A stretch of 64,000 nt of DNA from CAZKAP01 sp964552195 (lineage in GTDB: Bacteria > Bacteroidota > Bacteroidia > Flavobacteriales > Flavobacteriaceae): positions 165,997-229,996 of the forward strand of contig CAZKFM010000004.1 of assembly GCA_964552195.1 (NCBI GenBank). The letters run 5' to 3'. Within the stretch, counting starts at the first letter, position 1, and each line of letters opens with the position of its first letter. A model generated the notes under the pieces. That model did not search any database. It had not been told where the DNA came from and saw only the letters and a list, made by a program, of their open reading frames with translations. Positions 26,131-34,877 of this stretch are shown here, piece after piece. The position numbers were made by a program, and so were the translations under genes.

Positions 26131-28161
26131 GTGAAAAACGCCAAGAGACTTGGAATACTCGTACTCTGGATCGTCCTCGCCCTGGCATCCTTCCTTATTT
26201 TATTGTGGTTCCAAAAGGGGAATGTCCATTTTCAGGAGTATTCATGGAGCCGTTTTTACGGCGACTTCAAACAGATCAGCCTCGAGAACCCCTTTGGTGC
26301 CATCGCCGTTGGCCTCCTAATGGCGGTCTTCTCTCAGCTGATCAATTCCTGGATTTTCCCGGATCGCGTCAAGAAGGAAATACGGGAACGGGTCACCAAG
26401 AGTCAGGAAAACCTCGGTATACTGGAGGAACAAACTACACAGATCAAATCGGATGTCACCCAGTTGATCGATCTCGTCAACCATGCCCTACCTGAAGGGC
26501 TGACGATGAAATCCGTCAGGATATACATGGAGATGCTGGCCCCGTTTCACGATCGAAACGAGGTAATCAAACGATTGGACGGACTCATCGACAAGGAACT
26601 GATCGAGGGTGTGTATCGCGATATCCTGGTTTTCGTTATTGACCTCAGATTCGAGAGAAACCAGGAACTCACCGAAGAGGTTCAGAGCCTTAAGGACCAG
26701 GGGAATTTCCTGGCCGCGGAGATTTTGGGGGAGGCCCAGGAATACTACAAGGAGGGGCAGGCCGGACAGATCGCGGGCAGCTGGTTTCGGTACAGGGATC
26801 AGCAGCAGTCCGAGGACGTTCGTGTACTGGAGGGACTCATTGAAATGACCATCTCTTCGCTCGCCTATGAGGAAGCCGTTATGCTGATGAAGGAATTGGT
26901 TCGATTGCAACCCGATCCCGAGAACTATTTCGAACTGGCCTACTATCTCGATTTTCTGAATGACAAACAAGAGGCCCAGCAGTACTATCTGGAAGCTCTT
27001 GAACGGTACCGGGATTTGGATCGCGAACAGCCTGGTGAATACACCCTTCGGATTTCCAACACGCTGAATAACCTGGGAAATCTGTACTGCAATACCAACC
27101 AATTTGAGAGCGCCGCTGTCTGCTTCAGGGAAGCCCTGGCCAACAGGCGTAGGGCAGCTGAATCCGACTCTTCATACCGGGAAGATGTGGCCCAGACCCT
27201 GAACAATCTCGGCATACTCTATCAGACCATTAAAGATTATGGACCGTCCTTCGACTGCTACGAGGAATGCCTTTCCATACTCCGCGAGCTGGAGCAGGAA
27301 AAACCGGGTGTTTACGCTAGGGACATCGCCCGTACCCTGAACAATCTCGGCGTATTGAGTTATGAGCTCAGGGAACTGGACGCCGCCGGAACCTACTACG
27401 AGGAAGCCCTGAGGATACGAAGGCTGCTGGCCGAACAGTCTCCCAGGGACTATGCCTATGCCGTAGCCCAGACCCTGAACAATCTTGGACTCGTCTATCT
27501 GGATTTGGACCGGGTGGAGGAGGCTCTGGAATGCCATTCGGAAGCTTTGTCCATTCGAAAAGAACTCGCCGATGACAATCCGAGGACCTATAACCCGGAG
27601 GTCGCCAAGTCTCTGAATGTGATCGGCAACATCTATCTGCATATGGGAGAGAATCAGCAGGCCGTAGAGTTCTATGAGGAAAGCCTGTATCTCTACGAGC
27701 AGATGAGTCCGGAGGGCCGGGAGCTTCATCTGGCGGACATGGCAATGACCTTCAATAATCTGGGGATCGCCCATCAGGCCTTAAACGAATACGAGGAAGC
27801 CGAGGCAAACTACCAACAGAGCCTGGCCATACGCCGTCAGCTCCTCGAGCATGGTTTTCGTACCTATGCCCCGTTTGTAGCATCCACGCTGTATAATCTC
27901 GGCATATTGTTCCAGCTCAGGGAAGAAACGGAACAAGCGATTGAGTACTTCGCGAAGGCGCTGGAATTACGCAGAAAAATCGCATTCGAGGTTCCCATAC
28001 CCTATGCCGAAATCTATGGGGTTTCCCTGCTGGAATGCCACGGAATCGTACCCATGGATTCTGATACCATAGAAGAGGCTATCGGCATGCTGGAGTCCCT
28101 GACTGAGGCAAGGGACTACGAATCGCTCATAGGCGAATTGCAAAAGCTCTTGGGCGACTAG
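26131..28161 (+). CDS. Membrane-anchored tetratricopeptide repeat protein
   Basis: 676 residues from GTG 26131 (MKNAKRLGILVLW). A GTG 63 bases upstream is also in frame, but a TACTTTTTG sequence at 26103-26111, like a -7 promoter element, would then lie inside the gene, so I prefer the later start. Two membrane segments are visible, residues 7-29 and about 51-72, then a coiled-coil stretch (about 80-115). Residues from about 240 to the end hold ten or so kinesin-light-chain-type TPR units with the repeated signature ARTLNNLGVLSYEL ... YYEEALRIRRLLAE. Such arrays bind partner proteins; partner not known. The stop codon shares CTAG with the phytase gene on the other strand. Confidence 0.85.
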   Translation: MKNAKRLGILVLWIVLALASFLILLWFQKGNVHFQEYSWSRFYGDFKQISLENPFGAIAVGLLMAVFSQLINSWIFPDRVKKEIRERVTKSQENLGILEEQTTQIKSDVTQLIDLVNHALPEGLTMKSVRIYMEMLAPFHDRNEVIKRLDGLIDKELIEGVYRDILVFVIDLRFERNQELTEEVQSLKDQGNFLAAEILGEAQEYYKEGQAGQIAGSWFRYRDQQQSEDVRVLEGLIEMTISSLAYEEAVMLMKELVRLQPDPENYFELAYYLDFLNDKQEAQQYYLEALERYRDLDREQPGEYTLRISNTLNNLGNLYCNTNQFESAAVCFREALANRRRAAESDSSYREDVAQTLNNLGILYQTIKDYGPSFDCYEECLSILRELEQEKPGVYARDIARTLNNLGVLSYELRELDAAGTYYEEALRIRRLLAEQSPRDYAYAVAQTLNNLGLVYLDLDRVEEALECHSEALSIRKELADDNPRTYNPEVAKSLNVIGNIYLHMGENQQAVEFYEESLYLYEQMSPEGRELHLADMAMTFNNLGIAHQALNEYEEAEANYQQSLAIRRQLLEHGFRTYAPFVASTLYNLGILFQLREETEQAIEYFAKALELRRKIAFEVPIPYAEIYGVSLLECHGIVPMDSDTIEEAIGMLESLTEARDYESLIGELQKLLGD

Positions 28162-29174
28162 GGTTGTACCTCAAGAATCTTTCTCAGGTCATAGAAATAG
28201 AAGTCGCGTTCGTCGTTCATGGCGACAAATAGACCGCTAGGAAAAGTGGCGTTTAGACCGGAAGTGACGACTTCACAGCCATCGGTTTCCCGGGTCCCCA
28301 GGTTTACCGCCTTGACGAATGCATTGTCTTTTCGCGAAAACAGATTAAACTGGCCCTGCTGCTGATCGGATACGATAAGGTACCCGGTATCTGTACCCGT
28401 GAGGGCTAGGGCGATACCCTCGATGTCTTCCTTGAAGTGTTCACCCCCGAAACAAGCTATTTCCTCGTCCCCCCACTCGGGTTCTGCATGGTATTTCCTA
28501 ATGCACACTCCTTCGTCTGAGTAATAAATATGCCCCAAAGCATCGTCCACGGCTATGGCTTCGATTTCCTTGGTGCCACTGAATTTACCGAATTTACGGA
28601 CCAGACGAGACTTCAGCCCCCGCTTATCGGAGCTCAGCTCATACTGATAGAGATAATTCTCAAGAGGGCCGGTTTTCCTTCCCACGATCATATAGACGGT
28701 GGAGTCGACGGGTGACTTGTACAGGGCGATCCCCATGGTTAAGCGACGTTCCGGATCGGTCTCGTCCACGAAAACCGGTATGCCTCCGTTGTCCAGGGGC
28801 CGCATGTCGGGCACGGAATAGACCCTGACCTGCTGCCGTTCCCGCTCCGTGAATACCATGATGTCGGTAAGGGTGGTATCCCCCAGTCGGAATCCGTATT
28901 CGATATCGACATTGTTCGGACGTCGTACATTTTTAATGGTCTTGTCCGTCAGAATTCTGCCATTCAGATCAAACGCATAAATACCGCCCCGGGTATCCTT
29001 ATCCGTTCCGAAGACGATGCTTTTCGATGGGTCTTCGGGATGTATCCAGATCGCCGGATCGTCGGAGTCGAAATCGGTCTTTTCGCTGCGAATTTCTGGC
29101 TCGATTACGGGCAGGGGTTCGGTGCACGACGCGAATACCCCAAAGAGTAAAAGGACAATGTATGGCTTATTCAT
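28158..29174 (-). CDS. Beta-propeller phytase (3-phytase-like), lipoprotein
   Basis: 338 residues. Lipoprotein signal peptide with FASC, Cys17. The mature part matches beta-propeller phytase: SDDPAIWIHPEDPSKS (the DDPAIW calcium/phosphate motif), GTDKDTRGGIYAFDLNG, NNVDIEYGF, EIEAIAVDDALGHIYYSDE, and DTGYLIVSDQQQGQFNLF. These are the acidic calcium-ligand loops of the BPP family. It releases phosphate from phytate (myo-inositol hexakisphosphate) with calcium. The start is 72 bases downstream of the TonB receptor stop, across a terminator-like hairpin, so a shared transcript with partial read-through is likely. It is the likely substrate-processing partner of that receptor (inference). Confidence 0.93.
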   Translation of the reverse strand: MNKPYIVLLLFGVFASCTEPLPVIEPEIRSEKTDFDSDDPAIWIHPEDPSKSIVFGTDKDTRGGIYAFDLNGRILTDKTIKNVRRPNNVDIEYGFRLGDTTLTDIMVFTERERQQVRVYSVPDMRPLDNGGIPVFVDETDPERRLTMGIALYKSPVDSTVYMIVGRKTGPLENYLYQYELSSDKRGLKSRLVRKFGKFSGTKEIEAIAVDDALGHIYYSDEGVCIRKYHAEPEWGDEEIACFGGEHFKEDIEGIALALTGTDTGYLIVSDQQQGQFNLFSRKDNAFVKAVNLGTRETDGCEVVTSGLNATFPSGLFVAMNDERDFYFYDLRKILEVQP

Positions 29175-29198
29175 GCGGATAAAATTAAAGAAATGACA

Positions 29199-29226
29199 AA
29201 AGCCGCCTCCCTCGGGAGACGGCTTT
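29199..29226 (-). terminator. Terminator/attenuator hairpin between TonB receptor and phytase
   Basis: A 12-of-13 base-pair inverted repeat (29199-29211 with 29214-29226; AAAGCCG at the outer end) followed on the minus strand by TTTTG. It lies after the receptor gene and before the phytase start, so it could lower expression of the second gene. Confidence 0.8.
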
Positions 29227-29246
29227 AGAGACAGTTTGGGTGTGTT

Positions 29247-32087
29247 TTAATTGCTCTTGAACAGGTCGTACTTGATACCGAACATCAGCTTACGGCCGTA
29301 ATACTCGGCCTGCATGGTACGCTCGGATACACCCTGGAAGAAGCGCAGTGGCTGGTCGGTCAGGTTGAGAACATCCACATACAAACGCAATTCAGGAGTA
29401 AATGCGAAACTGGCGTTGAAATCCAGGAAGAACTGCTCGTCGTAATACCGATCTTCGAAAGCATTGCCACCAATTTCGTCTATGTAGGCATCGGAGTAAT
29501 TGGCAGAAAGACGAAGGCTCAGTCGGTCGTCTGCATACCCTAGGGAACCGTTAAACATGTTAGGGGCCGTATTGGGCAAATCCAGGTCCTGACGCTCATC
29601 ACCGTCCTCGTTACGGATGCCGCTGGCATCTGAGGACAGGTAGGTGTAGTTCAGGTATAGGCTCAGGTTTTCGAATACCCAGGGCAGGAAGTCCAGCTGA
29701 CGCTGGAAGGCGACTTCGAATCCGGTTATGGAAGCGTTATCTCCATTGAGAGGCTGGAATACTTCGAATCCTGTGGTTCCGGCTCCAAGGGCATCGTTTT
29801 CGACTTCGCTCTGGAACACATAAATAAAGTCGTTAATGTCTTTATAGAAACCTCCGGCCGAAATAAGACCGACATTCTGGAAGTAGTGCTCGATGTTCAG
29901 ATCGAAATTCATGGATGTGGTGGGATCCAGGTCGGGGTTACCAATGAAGATCTCCTCGTCACCTTCGACTATATCCCGGAACGGAGTGAGGTCCACATAA
30001 TTGGGTCGGGCCAGGGTATTGGTCCAGGCCGCCCTCACAATGGTGTTAGGAGTAATATTGTACTTCAGATGTACACTGGGAAGCACATTGGTGTACGAAC
30101 TCTCCCTGGTGATTTCGCCTACGACCTCTTCTTCGTCGAGAATGTCGTTACCGGTAGCGGAAATCTGGGTATTCTCCACCCGGACACCGGCCAGCACGCT
30201 GAATTTATCGGAGAGGTTCTGTTCGGTCATCAGGTAACCCGCCCAGACGTCTTCGGTAACGTTAAAGTTGTCCCTAAGGAACTCATCGGGTACCGACTCA
30301 CCGGCACTATCGGGCAGATTCAGCCCTCCCAGCCATTCAGGAGCGGGGAACTGTCCGGCCACATACTGCTCGCCTACCAGGTTGTCCGGATCGGTCTGAT
30401 CGGTCAGGGGCACGTCATCCAGGGTAGCAAAGGAATCTTCGAATTGGTCGGTGAATTCAAAGAAGTTGTTGTCGCGAAACTTGTCCTTGAGACGGCCCCG
30501 GCCACCGAACTTGACATAGCCTCCGTTTCCGGTCAGATCGGCAGGCACCTCAATATTCAGAAACAGGTTAATGTCCTCTTCCTCGGTGTACTGGTTCTCG
30601 TTGGTGAGCTCGTCCAGTTCAAAGTTATCCAGGGCCTCGTCAGAAGCGCTGACCGAGGTCCAGTTGGGGAATTCCGGATCTGAATTATCGTTGTTGATGC
30701 GGTATTCGGTGGCAAAAACGGCGTAGCGCTCATCCAGTCGCTCTTCCGACGCCTTGGCATAGGAGGCCATCCAGTCGATCTTGACGGAGCCCATGAGGTG
30801 ATCACCCCCCAGGGTATAATTCTGCATGCGCTGGTCCTCCAGTCGCCTATTCTTGTTGCGGTCGCTGTTGATACCTCCCTTTGTTTCCCGCTTGATTTCG
30901 GCAGGGAAGCGTACCGGGGTGTTGTTGTTGAGCAGGAAATCCCCTATGCCGATGTCTTCGGCATCCAGGATTTCTCCTTCGAATACATAGCGATTTTCCC
31001 GATCATCTCTCCAGGAGTACAGCGACTTGAAATAGATGGAGTTATTGGCATCGAACTGGTAATCGAAGTTGGTCGCGAAGCTACGGCGAATTCGCTGAAT
31101 AAGGTAGGTTCGCTGTTCAAACACGTCAGTAAAGGGATTGACATCCAATTCGACCTCGTCTCCGGTCAGGTTGGTGTAGGCGAATTCGTTGTTCCATTCC
31201 GCTTCGACGTTGTCGGAGCCGAATTCCGTATCCATGATGGTACCGGTGACCATCCAACCGAATTTACCGTCTTTGGTTCGGTCACCCAAGATCAGCGTAC
31301 CGTTGAGCACGGGCTGCCCGGTAATAAAGTTTAGACCGGAACCAGCGGTAGCGGAGAGTCGGAAGCCCTGGGGCGCTGTACGCGTAACTAGGTTGATGGA
31401 TCCACCGATCGCATCTCCGTCCATATCGGGAGTGACCGCCTTATTTACCTCCACGGTCTGAATCATGTCCGCAGGTATGAGGTCCATCTGAATTCTCCGG
31501 TTATCTCCTTCCGCTGAAGGAATCCGGCTCCCGTTCAGGGTTACCGAGTTTAGCTGGGGCGAAAGACCTCGCACAATTACGTCCCGGGCCTCTCCCTGAT
31601 CTACCTGCATGGTGATACCGGGGATACGCTTTACCGCATCTCCGATATTGGCATCGGGGAACCTACCGATCTGGTCGGTAGAGACCACATTGGTGATGTT
31701 GATATTACTCTTCTGTGCGTTGAGGGCCTTGGCATCCCCCCCCAGTCCGTAGGCGGTAACCTGTACCTCATCCAGTTCCATGTTGGCCGAACTCAGAACG
31801 ATATTTAAAGATGTAGTTTCTCCGGCGGTAACGGTTACTTCCTCTTGCAGCGTAGCGTAACCGAGGAAGGAGAATTCCAGGGTGTATGTACCCTCGTCGA
31901 CATTCAGCAGAGTGAACTTGCCGTCCAAATCGGAGACCACCCCTTTGTTGAGGGAGGAAATGTACACGGTGGCTCCGGGAATGTAGATACCGTTGTTATC
32001 GGATATCGTTCCCCTGATATTTCCGGACTGTGCCATCAATTGGGACAACCCGAAAAACAGACAAATAATACTCAGTAGTTTTTTCAT
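29247..32087 (-). CDS. TonB-dependent receptor, probably for phytate-linked nutrient
   Basis: 946 residues. Signal peptide about 1-19 (ends LMAQ). Residues about 24-100 are a carboxypeptidase-regulatory-like domain (GTISDNNGIYIPGATVYISS, DGKFTLLNV). A TonB box may be MELDEVQVTAYG (about 104-115). The plug domain follows (IGRFPDANIGDAVKRIPGI, VIVRGLSPQLNSVTLNGSRIPS, GGSINLVTR), then a 22-strand-type barrel with FxLY-like end MFGIKYDLFKSN. Substrates are taken across the outer membrane with TonB energy. No SusD-like partner gene is beside it. The phytase gene lies next, 72 bases downstream on the same strand; phosphate or inositol-phosphate uptake is inferred from that. The length and the plug resemble the proteobacterial-type TonB family IPR010104 subgroup (from memory). 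Confidence 0.9.
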   Translation of the reverse strand: MKKLLSIICLFFGLSQLMAQSGNIRGTISDNNGIYIPGATVYISSLNKGVVSDLDGKFTLLNVDEGTYTLEFSFLGYATLQEEVTVTAGETTSLNIVLSSANMELDEVQVTAYGLGGDAKALNAQKSNINITNVVSTDQIGRFPDANIGDAVKRIPGITMQVDQGEARDVIVRGLSPQLNSVTLNGSRIPSAEGDNRRIQMDLIPADMIQTVEVNKAVTPDMDGDAIGGSINLVTRTAPQGFRLSATAGSGLNFITGQPVLNGTLILGDRTKDGKFGWMVTGTIMDTEFGSDNVEAEWNNEFAYTNLTGDEVELDVNPFTDVFEQRTYLIQRIRRSFATNFDYQFDANNSIYFKSLYSWRDDRENRYVFEGEILDAEDIGIGDFLLNNNTPVRFPAEIKRETKGGINSDRNKNRRLEDQRMQNYTLGGDHLMGSVKIDWMASYAKASEERLDERYAVFATEYRINNDNSDPEFPNWTSVSASDEALDNFELDELTNENQYTEEEDINLFLNIEVPADLTGNGGYVKFGGRGRLKDKFRDNNFFEFTDQFEDSFATLDDVPLTDQTDPDNLVGEQYVAGQFPAPEWLGGLNLPDSAGESVPDEFLRDNFNVTEDVWAGYLMTEQNLSDKFSVLAGVRVENTQISATGNDILDEEEVVGEITRESSYTNVLPSVHLKYNITPNTIVRAAWTNTLARPNYVDLTPFRDIVEGDEEIFIGNPDLDPTTSMNFDLNIEHYFQNVGLISAGGFYKDINDFIYVFQSEVENDALGAGTTGFEVFQPLNGDNASITGFEVAFQRQLDFLPWVFENLSLYLNYTYLSSDASGIRNEDGDERQDLDLPNTAPNMFNGSLGYADDRLSLRLSANYSDAYIDEIGGNAFEDRYYDEQFFLDFNASFAFTPELRLYVDVLNLTDQPLRFFQGVSERTMQAEYYGRKLMFGIKYDLFKSN

Positions 32088-32277
32088 GGTTAGATCAGTT
32101 TCTTTTAAGTGTTCTTTAACAACAAAGGAATTCAGAATCCCGGTCGAAGTTGTTTTCTGAATGAAAAACTACCGTTAACTTTTCTATACCTACTGAGCTG
32201 TCTTAACGTTTTGTAATGGTTTAAATGAACTACATTTTACTTTTTTTAACACAGGTTTGTTTAAGAACACAGCACAT

Positions 32278-32308
32278 AAAAAAACCGCCTCGATGGTTAT
32301 CGAGACGG
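32278..32308 (-). terminator. Terminator of the cold-shock gene
   Basis: Inverted repeat 32285-32294 with 32299-32308, 4-base loop, one mismatch, followed on the minus strand by seven T (32284-32278). A second short G+C-rich hairpin (about 32336-32354) lies between the gene and this site. Confidence 0.85.
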
Positions 32309-32368
32309 CTTCGTACTTGTTCGATAGTGGCAGACCTGGGCTTGGAGCCCGGGCCATTAGTTATCCGC

Positions 32369-32560
32369 TTAAATGACGCGAACGCGAACGGCGTTCGGGC
32401 CTTTTTTTCCGTCTTCGATTTCGAATTCCACTTCGTCGTTTTCGCGGATTTCGTCAATCAGGCCGCTGGTGTGGACAAAAATGTCCTTGGAGGTTCCTTC
32501 CATTACGATGAAACCGAATCCCTTTTCGCGGTTGAAAAACTTTACTCTTCCCTGGCTCAT
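32369..32560 (-). CDS. Cold-shock domain protein (CspA family)
   Basis: 63 residues forming a single cold-shock domain. RNP1 is KGFGFI at residues 13-18 and RNP2 is DIFVHTS at 26-32, the two nucleic-acid-binding motifs of the OB fold. The start MSQGRVKFFN is typical. RNA chaperone that melts secondary structure; it may be made in the cold or constitutively. The 5' side (32561-32946) is long and A+T-rich, which suits the thermosensor leader found upstream of many csp genes (inference). A strong terminator follows. Confident family call; the paralogue cannot be named. Confidence 0.97.
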   Translation of the reverse strand: MSQGRVKFFNREKGFGFIVMEGTSKDIFVHTSGLIDEIRENDEVEFEIEDGKKGPNAVRVRVI

Positions 32561-32893
32561 TATGTATTAATTATAGTTAATGCGTTTAAATTCGGGTCGC
32601 TTCCCGGGTTAATGATTCATAATTGGACGTACAAGAAACTTTTGCAGGGAAAATCATTACGGTGCTCCCGGTAAAACCTGGAATCTGGCAAACGTCTAAA
32701 AGTCAACGGAGTACTGGTGATGGCAGTAAGAAGGCAAATAGAAGTCGATCGTATTCTCTGGGAGCTTTCCTAAATTCAATTCAGCCTGTAAGAGCTGGTC
32801 GTGTGCATTTCAATTATTAATGCGAAGGTATTACATTTTAGGATATTAGATCCAAATTTTTCTTGGGTGGTGCCTTTCAACCTCAGATTATCA
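32561..32893. other. Intergenic region upstream of csp
   Basis: About 330 bases with no supported gene. It must contain the minus-strand promoter and leader of the cold-shock gene. Short open frames here have no family features. The first 100 bases upstream of the ATG are A+T-rich and could fold weakly around the 8-base sequence CCCGGGAA (near 32602-32612). Confidence 0.5.
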
Positions 32894-32921
32894 AAAAGGC
32901 CTGGTTTCAGCCCGGCCTTTT
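32894..32921 (-). terminator. Terminator of the outer-membrane protein gene
   Basis: AAAAGGCC (32894-32901) pairs with GGCCTTTT (32914-32921), inner GG/CC pairs at 32903-32904 and 32911-32912, loop 6. T-run on both strands, so it can act in both directions. It closes the minus-strand sigma-factor operon. Confidence 0.88.
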
Positions 32922-32946
32922 ATTATGCACATAAAGTTCTCCTCTA

Positions 32947-34038
32947 CTATAGATCGAATCTCAACCCGAAAGAGATGTTGTTCTGTTCGATCTGTGCGTC
33001 CTGAAAAATGGGGTTCAGGTCGTATTTAACGTAAAATGTGGTTCCTCCCACGCCCACGTAAGAGCTGAGTCCGTAGATGACATTACTGGTGTTGTAGTCG
33101 CTTATGCGCTTTTCTTTCTGACGGATTCCGTTCTCGACATATTTCAGTTTCTGTCGGGAGCTAAGGTTGAAGCCGGCATAGCCCCCTAGACCCATGCGGA
33201 ACTGCCTTCGCAGGGAGTAACGGATGCGGTCCTTGTATTCCCGGGTTTTCGAAGGTCCGAACTCCAGGTGCAGGGGTATGACCAGATTGTCCATACGGAA
33301 TTTAGACTTATCCAACTGGACTGGAAACTGCTCTATTTCGGTTTGATTTCCGTTTTCGACGAAGATCTGATCGCCTTCAAGATTGAGACCGTTGAATTGG
33401 AAGGAAAACCCGTAGTGGAATCGCAGCCAGTTGGAGTTCCGGAATACCCTCGTCCTCCACTGATACCCCAATTCGAAGAAGCGGCTATCCCCGAACTTGT
33501 AGGGCGACTCGTTAAGCGATTGCCCTTCGATAAGCGCGTTGTTCAGACCGAAGGCCCAGACTACGTCGGAATAAGTTCTGCGGTCGTACTTTTTCTCCCG
33601 CTTTTCGGTATCGTGTCCCACGCGAATTCCAAAGAGGCGGGCATCTTCTCCGTCTTCAACACCCCAACCGAACTGAATGAACTCTCTGGAGAGACCATCA
33701 CTTTCTTCCCAGGCCATGCTGTTGTTTCTCTTGAGCAGCTCAATTTTATTATCGATGATGGCCAGGCGATTTTCGATGTTCAGGGCGTGTTTCTCTGCAG
33801 CCTCTTTTTTCAATAGGTCCGCTTCTTCCTGGTTGATCTCGTTGTTTTTCAGCCGCGTGTCGATGGCAAATACGGCGGCCTTGAGTTTGCGCTTTTCATC
33901 GGAGCGGATATACTCCTTTTCCTGCTCCAGTCTTTCAATCTTTTCCAGGATCACTGAGGCGGTTTCCTCCTCCTGTGCGAATAGAAGCATGGAGGGGAAT
34001 AATAGCATGAGCAAGATGAGTGTACGTGTTGTTTTCAC
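32947..34038 (-). CDS. Exported outer-membrane protein with N-terminal coiled coil, unknown role
   Basis: 363 residues. Signal peptide about 1-21 (MLLFPSMLLFAQ). Residues 25-105 are strongly charged and heptad-like (EKIERLEQEKEYIRSDEKRK, EEADLLKKEAAEKHALN), so a coiled coil is expected. From about residue 115 alternating aromatic/hydrophobic strands (FIQFGWGVEDGEDARLFGIRV, WLRFHYGFSFQFNGLN in parts) suggest a small beta-barrel, ending NISFGLRFDL with a C-terminal Leu after an aromatic, like outer-membrane porins. I do not recognise a named family. It is the last gene of the sigma factor, anti-sigma-like and OMP set, 95 bases downstream of the anti-sigma-like gene, so it may be the target of that regulation. 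Confidence 0.65.
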   Translation of the reverse strand: MKTTRTLILLMLLFPSMLLFAQEEETASVILEKIERLEQEKEYIRSDEKRKLKAAVFAIDTRLKNNEINQEEADLLKKEAAEKHALNIENRLAIIDNKIELLKRNNSMAWEESDGLSREFIQFGWGVEDGEDARLFGIRVGHDTEKREKKYDRRTYSDVVWAFGLNNALIEGQSLNESPYKFGDSRFFELGYQWRTRVFRNSNWLRFHYGFSFQFNGLNLEGDQIFVENGNQTEIEQFPVQLDKSKFRMDNLVIPLHLEFGPSKTREYKDRIRYSLRRQFRMGLGGYAGFNLSSRQKLKYVENGIRQKEKRISDYNTSNVIYGLSSYVGVGGTTFYVKYDLNPIFQDAQIEQNNISFGLRFDL

Positions 34039-34133
34039 TTGAATGGAAATTTAGGTCTCCTTCCTGCTTCTCCCCGCATTTCTAATCAGGGAGGAGAAGC
34101 GTTCCGGAAACAGGATTGATGAATAAAATCGGA

Positions 34134-34871
34134 TTATTGTTCGCTCTTGGCTACGGCAGATCGGAGTTCGAAGAAGCCTTGCTTGAGTTTTTGAAATATC
34201 TGCTCCCTGAAACTGCGGTCCAGTTCTTCTTCTACCTCGGCCAGTAAGGTCTCGGCACTTACCCTTTCGGGAGGAGGAAGCAGGCGTCCGGCAAGGATCT
34301 CCTCTTCCGCTGCGCGCAGTAGGGAATCGATTTCGGCATCGCTTACACTGTCGAAGTTCTCCTGCTCGATCAGGGCGACCTCGTCCCAGACTTCTTTTAT
34401 CTTCTGTTCGAGTACGATCTCAATGGGTGTAACAGGCTGGGATTGGGTGCGGGCCATCTGTGAATCCGCCATTGCTGCATCCACAGGTTCCACCGGTAAC
34501 TCGGTAATTTCAGGGGTATCCACTACCGCAATGATTTGAGGTCTGTTTTCCGATTCTGCCATTTCCAAAGGAGCCGTAACGGGTATGGGGGTCTGGTCCT
34601 GATCCAATTCCTGAACACTTTGATTCTGTCGGGGATGCTCACGCTCAACCAAGGGGAAATTCGCACTCTCGGGCTGTTTGGGTTTCCTGTACACCAGGGT
34701 AAGCACCGTGAGGACCGCAAGGCCCGCGGCGGCTATCATCCAGTACAGGTGGCGCACCCGTTGTGTGGTATCCCCATCCAGCTGAGATTCGATTCGCTCC
34801 CAGGTAGCGTCATCGGGTTTGATGCGCCGTTTACCCAGCTCCTGCTTAATATGTTCTTCCAATCGGTTCAT
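34134..34871 (-). CDS. Putative membrane anti-sigma factor-like protein
   Basis: 245 residues. The first 30 residues (EEHIKQELGKRRIKPDDATWERIESQLD) resemble the N-terminus of Bacteroidota proteins encoded after ECF sigma factors. One membrane segment is at about 42-60 (LYWMIAAAGLAVLTVLTLVY). The rest is acidic and Gln/Glu/Pro-rich, with a helical C-terminal part (LLAEVEEELDRSFREQIFQKLKQG), presumably periplasmic. The sequence is poorly conserved and no zinc-binding HxxxCxxC motif is seen. The position, 6 bases after the sigma gene, makes an anti-sigma role the best guess (inference). It could instead be a simple accessory membrane protein. Confidence 0.6.
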   Translation of the reverse strand: MNRLEEHIKQELGKRRIKPDDATWERIESQLDGDTTQRVRHLYWMIAAAGLAVLTVLTLVYRKPKQPESANFPLVEREHPRQNQSVQELDQDQTPIPVTAPLEMAESENRPQIIAVVDTPEITELPVEPVDAAMADSQMARTQSQPVTPIEIVLEQKIKEVWDEVALIEQENFDSVSDAEIDSLLRAAEEEILAGRLLPPPERVSAETLLAEVEEELDRSFREQIFQKLKQGFFELRSAVAKSEQ

Positions 34872-34877
34872 AACGCC

